A stretch of DNA of 64,000 bases from Maylandia zebra (Eukaryota; Chordata; Actinopteri; Cichliformes; Cichlidae), in assembly GCF_041146795.1 (NCBI RefSeq), contig NC_135177.1, forward strand, positions 27,260,060 to 27,324,059, written 5' to 3'. Shown here in pieces: positions 62,701 through 64,000 of the stretch. Below the pieces are notes generated by a model. That model did no database searches and had not been told where the DNA came from. It worked only from the letters and a program-made list of their open reading frames with translations. Position 1 is the first letter of the stretch. Each line of letters begins with the position of its first letter. A program made the position numbers and the translations under genes.

Positions 62701-64000
62701 GGCAAAAGCAAGAAATGGCCTTTTTGCTTTTATTTGAGTAATCGCAGTGATGTTGCATCCTACTGCTGTATGGTATGCATCTGCAAGGGGAAGCTACTTC
62801 TTTACTCTTGTTGCTCTGCTTTTTTGGCTTTTTTCCTTTTCCCCAGCTTGATGGTGCTTCTGTTAAAATTGCACACCCAAGTGCCACTATTAACGCCAAT
62901 TCAAAAAGAACTTTAATTACTGATTTCCAATGCAAACTCTAGGACAGAAAACAAGAGAAGTATAATTTCAAGCGCAGTTCTTTCATGTCCAACCAGTCAA
63001 ACTGTAGATAAAACCGCAGCGTGTATATCAGCATAACGTGACAGGCACACAATTAAACAGAGCTTCAGTGACTCATACAGTGATGACTCACTAGAGGGAA
63101 ACTACTCCCATCTACCCTTTCCCCTCCCATCCCCTGCCTGTGTGTCACAAGCTTTAACATAATTGCCTGCTGCTGTTGCTGCCGACTCCCTGGCTCTAAC
63201 AACAACACTGCCTATGGTCATGCACAGCCATGACACTCCACCCTCGCCAGCATCAGCTTCTCATTGTTGTTCTTCTGATTTAATGTCTCGTCTGGCTTTC
63301 AAAACATTTTTTTAAGGTGCTTCTATTGGAAGTTTCTTTGAAGTACAACAGATGTGGAGTATTTGCTTATACTGTTAATCATTAAACCTCGTGATTTGAT
63401 GGCAATTTAACTTGCTGAACAGTTGGTTCCTCCTCACAGGGCAAAAACTGACATTGCACCAATTGTCAACCTGTTTTTCTGTTTGTCATGCATGCTAAAT
63501 AGACCCTTATCCCCTCCTTCCTGCTTCCAGGTCGACCATATCGTGGAAAACCTAGTGACATGTGGGCGCTTGGTGTTGTTTTATTCACAATGCTGTATGG
63601 CCAGTTCCCCTTTTATGACAGCATGCCTCAAGAACTCTTCCGCAAGATCAAGGCTGCTGAGTACTCCATCCCAGAGTGAGCATTTATCTTTGTGGAGATT
63701 TAATTAAAGTGATCACATTAATATGACATTTTGCTCTGTTATTATTCTTTCATTCAAATTTGTTCTGAGATACAATCTTGCATTGTCTTTTGTTGTACTG
63801 CAGTAAAATCAAGGATTTAAATGCATTTGCTTTCGACAGCATTTTGATATTTATTTCAAACCTGACCTTGTAGAGGTTTTTGTTTTAGGTTTTTTTGCTT
63901 TAAAGAAAAATCTTGTCCTTTTCCCTTACACCACCATTTATAGGGATGGCCGTGTGTCAGAGAACACGGTGTGCCTAATCCGAAAGCTACTGGTGCTGGA
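53800..64000 (+). CDS. stk40: Serine/threonine kinase 40 (pseudokinase), 5' part, runs off the right edge
   Basis: Tribbles-related pseudokinase (SgK495/SHIK). The mammalian protein binds the COP1 ubiquitin ligase and tunes NF-kB, p53 and differentiation signalling. Coding exons: 53800-53917, 54348-54433, 55425-55568, 56796-57020, 59150-59202, 62245-62360, 63531-63675, 63944-64000 (cut by the window). Frame carries throughout for about 314 residues of an expected 435 or so. The N-terminus is basic and serine-rich. The lysine of the ATP site would be in FYQLKIL (K68). The catalytic loop is HRDLKLGN (196-203). The DFG motif is replaced by NFC (217-219), removing the Mg-binding Asp. SPAYISPDVLSG stands in for the activation segment and APE. 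Later blocks include DMWALGVVLFTMLYGQFPF. The large introns are rich in repeats: a MITE in intron 3 and an antisense pogo-like transposon in intron 5, counted by coding-exon gaps. Confidence 0.96.
54897..55370. mobile_element. MITE with about 25-bp inverted ends, stk40 intron
   Basis: 474-bp element between stk40 coding exons 2 and 3. The left end AGCCCTTTTCTATTAGTACC and the right end GCTAATGGAAAAGGGGCT are inverted repeats with a few mismatches. TTT flanks both ends, suggesting a 3-bp duplication as in PIF/Harbinger elements, but this is short enough to be chance. There is no coding capacity. Superfamily uncertain. Confidence 0.65.
57194..57219. repeat. Poly-C tract
   Basis: 26 consecutive C (poly-G on the other strand), ending about 20 bp left of the pogo-like transposon. 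It could form G-quadruplex/i-motif structures, and its length is prone to sequencing error. Confidence 0.9.
57241..59025 (-). mobile_element. Intact pogo/Tigger-like DNA transposon
   Basis: 1,785-bp element in an stk40 intron, antisense to the gene. Terminal inverted repeats (57241-57268 and 58998-59025), starting CCGTATTTTCACGACC, are identical over 28 bp. The target duplication is TA (57239-57240 and 59026-59027), diagnostic of the Tc1/mariner superfamily. Sub-terminal regions carry several degenerate GGCGCAC copies at both ends (for example 57259-57350 and 58940-58975), probable transposase-binding sites. It contains one uninterrupted transposase frame. Perfect ends and an open frame indicate a young and possibly mobile copy. 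Confidence 0.95.
57523..58785 (-). CDS. pogo/POGK-like DDE transposase
   Basis: 420-aa transposase. I chose the ATG at 58785 because the N-terminal DNA-binding domain begins right there (AKRHAYEAQFKLKAISYAEE). An upstream in-frame ATG at 58884 would add 33 residues unlike the family. Order: helix-turn-helix of the psq/Brinker type (about 2-48, ending SMVRKWRK), a linker and a CENP-B-type second helix-turn-helix (about 60-125), then the DDE_1 catalytic domain. The three acidic residues are visible: Asp168 in NMDEVPLTF, Asp276 in ICDSMRAH and Asp312 in ELQPLDIGVN, with 35 residues between the last two. The tail (about 378-420) is strongly acidic, as in other pogo-like proteins. The reading frame has no damage. 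POGK and related domesticated genes derive from this lineage, but TIRs and TSD around this one show it is a transposon and not a host gene. Confidence 0.93.
   Translation of the reverse strand: MAKRHAYEAQFKLKAISYAEEHGNRAAAREFKINESMVRKWRKLENKLRQVKKTQLSFRGHKARWPELEERLERWIIEQRASGRSVSTVTIRLKAVSLAEEMNIEHFQGGPSWCFRFMKRCHFSIRTRTTIAQQLPADYKEKLAIFRSYCSKHIGDKNIQPSHITNMDEVPLTFDIPVSHTVEKQGTSTVAIRTTGYEKSSFTVVLGCHANGQKLPPMVIFKRKTLPKEKFPAEIIIKANEKGWMDEEMMKEWLREVYVRRPGGFFHASPSLLICDSMRAHLTADVKKLVKQMNCELAVIPGGLTKELQPLDIGVNRPFKVRLRAAWERWMTGGDHSFTKSGRQRRASYATICQWIVDAWANMSAGTVVRAFAKAGIVSEEPHGTESDSDGEDSEPGMFDGDLAQLFNSDTEDEDFDGFN
59203..62244 (+). other. stk40 intron between the HRD and NFC exons
   Basis: 3.0-kb intron. 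Apart from the poly-C/(AC)n tract, a short CCGT repeat near 60238-60254, a C-run near 61394-61405 and T-rich tracts, I saw no exon or nameable transposon. Confidence 0.6.
59664..59746. repeat. Poly-C followed by (AC)n in stk40 intron
   Basis: About 32 C followed by about 25 AC units, 0.46 kb after the exon carrying the HRD motif. On the minus strand this makes spurious Gly/Val/Cys frames. Confidence 0.9.

Overview
This is vertebrate nuclear DNA, almost certainly from a ray-finned (teleost) fish and probably a percomorph. The support is spliced genes with GT-AG introns, AATAAA polyadenylation signals, long (TG)n and poly-C tracts, and teleost-type transposon families (hAT MITEs, Tc1-like fossils, CR1/L2/Rex1- and RTE-type LINEs, a tRNA-derived SINE, a pogo-like element). 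The species cannot be fixed from the sequence. There is nothing prokaryotic in it.

Layout. 1-25.7 kb is gene-poor and AT-rich. It holds a 3' RTE-type LINE fragment (1.25-1.65 kb), three hAT-type MITEs with 8-bp target duplications (3.2, 12.4, 17.5 kb), a decayed minus-strand LINE (13.2-14.3 kb), a palindromic repeat (20.6 kb) and a Tc1-like fossil (23.0-23.9 kb). It also holds one unexplained coding-like exon pair at 9.48-10.36 kb that I cannot assign to any family.

25.7-64 kb is gene-dense with every gene on the + strand: csf3r (G-CSF receptor, 15 coding exons, complete, 821 aa), mrps15 (mitochondrial ribosomal protein uS15m, 8 exons, complete, 258 aa), a PLAC8/cornifelin-family gene (3 coding exons, 117 aa), oscp1 (10 exons, complete, 380 aa) and stk40 (pseudokinase, noncoding exon 1 plus 8 coding exons, running off the right edge). 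I built the exon structures by hand. Reading frame carries across every junction, and total lengths match the mammalian orthologues where I know them.

The order and common orientation CSF3R-MRPS15-OSCP1-STK40 match human 1p34.3 from memory, which supports orthology. The fish interval has an extra PLAC8-family gene, and I could not find LSM10 between oscp1 and stk40. The genes are functionally unrelated (cytokine signalling, mitochondrial translation, a Cys-rich small protein, a cilia/testis-associated protein, a signalling pseudokinase), so this is conserved synteny and not an operon-like unit.

The most notable non-host element is an apparently intact pogo/Tigger-like DNA transposon (57,241-59,025) lying antisense in an stk40 intron. 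It has perfect 28-bp terminal inverted repeats, a TA target duplication and an uninterrupted DDD transposase frame. Other notable items are a LINE nested inside a Tc1-like fossil in mrps15 intron 1, a TTAA-flanked MITE inside the csf3r 3' UTR, and an RFX X-box-like site in the oscp1 promoter.
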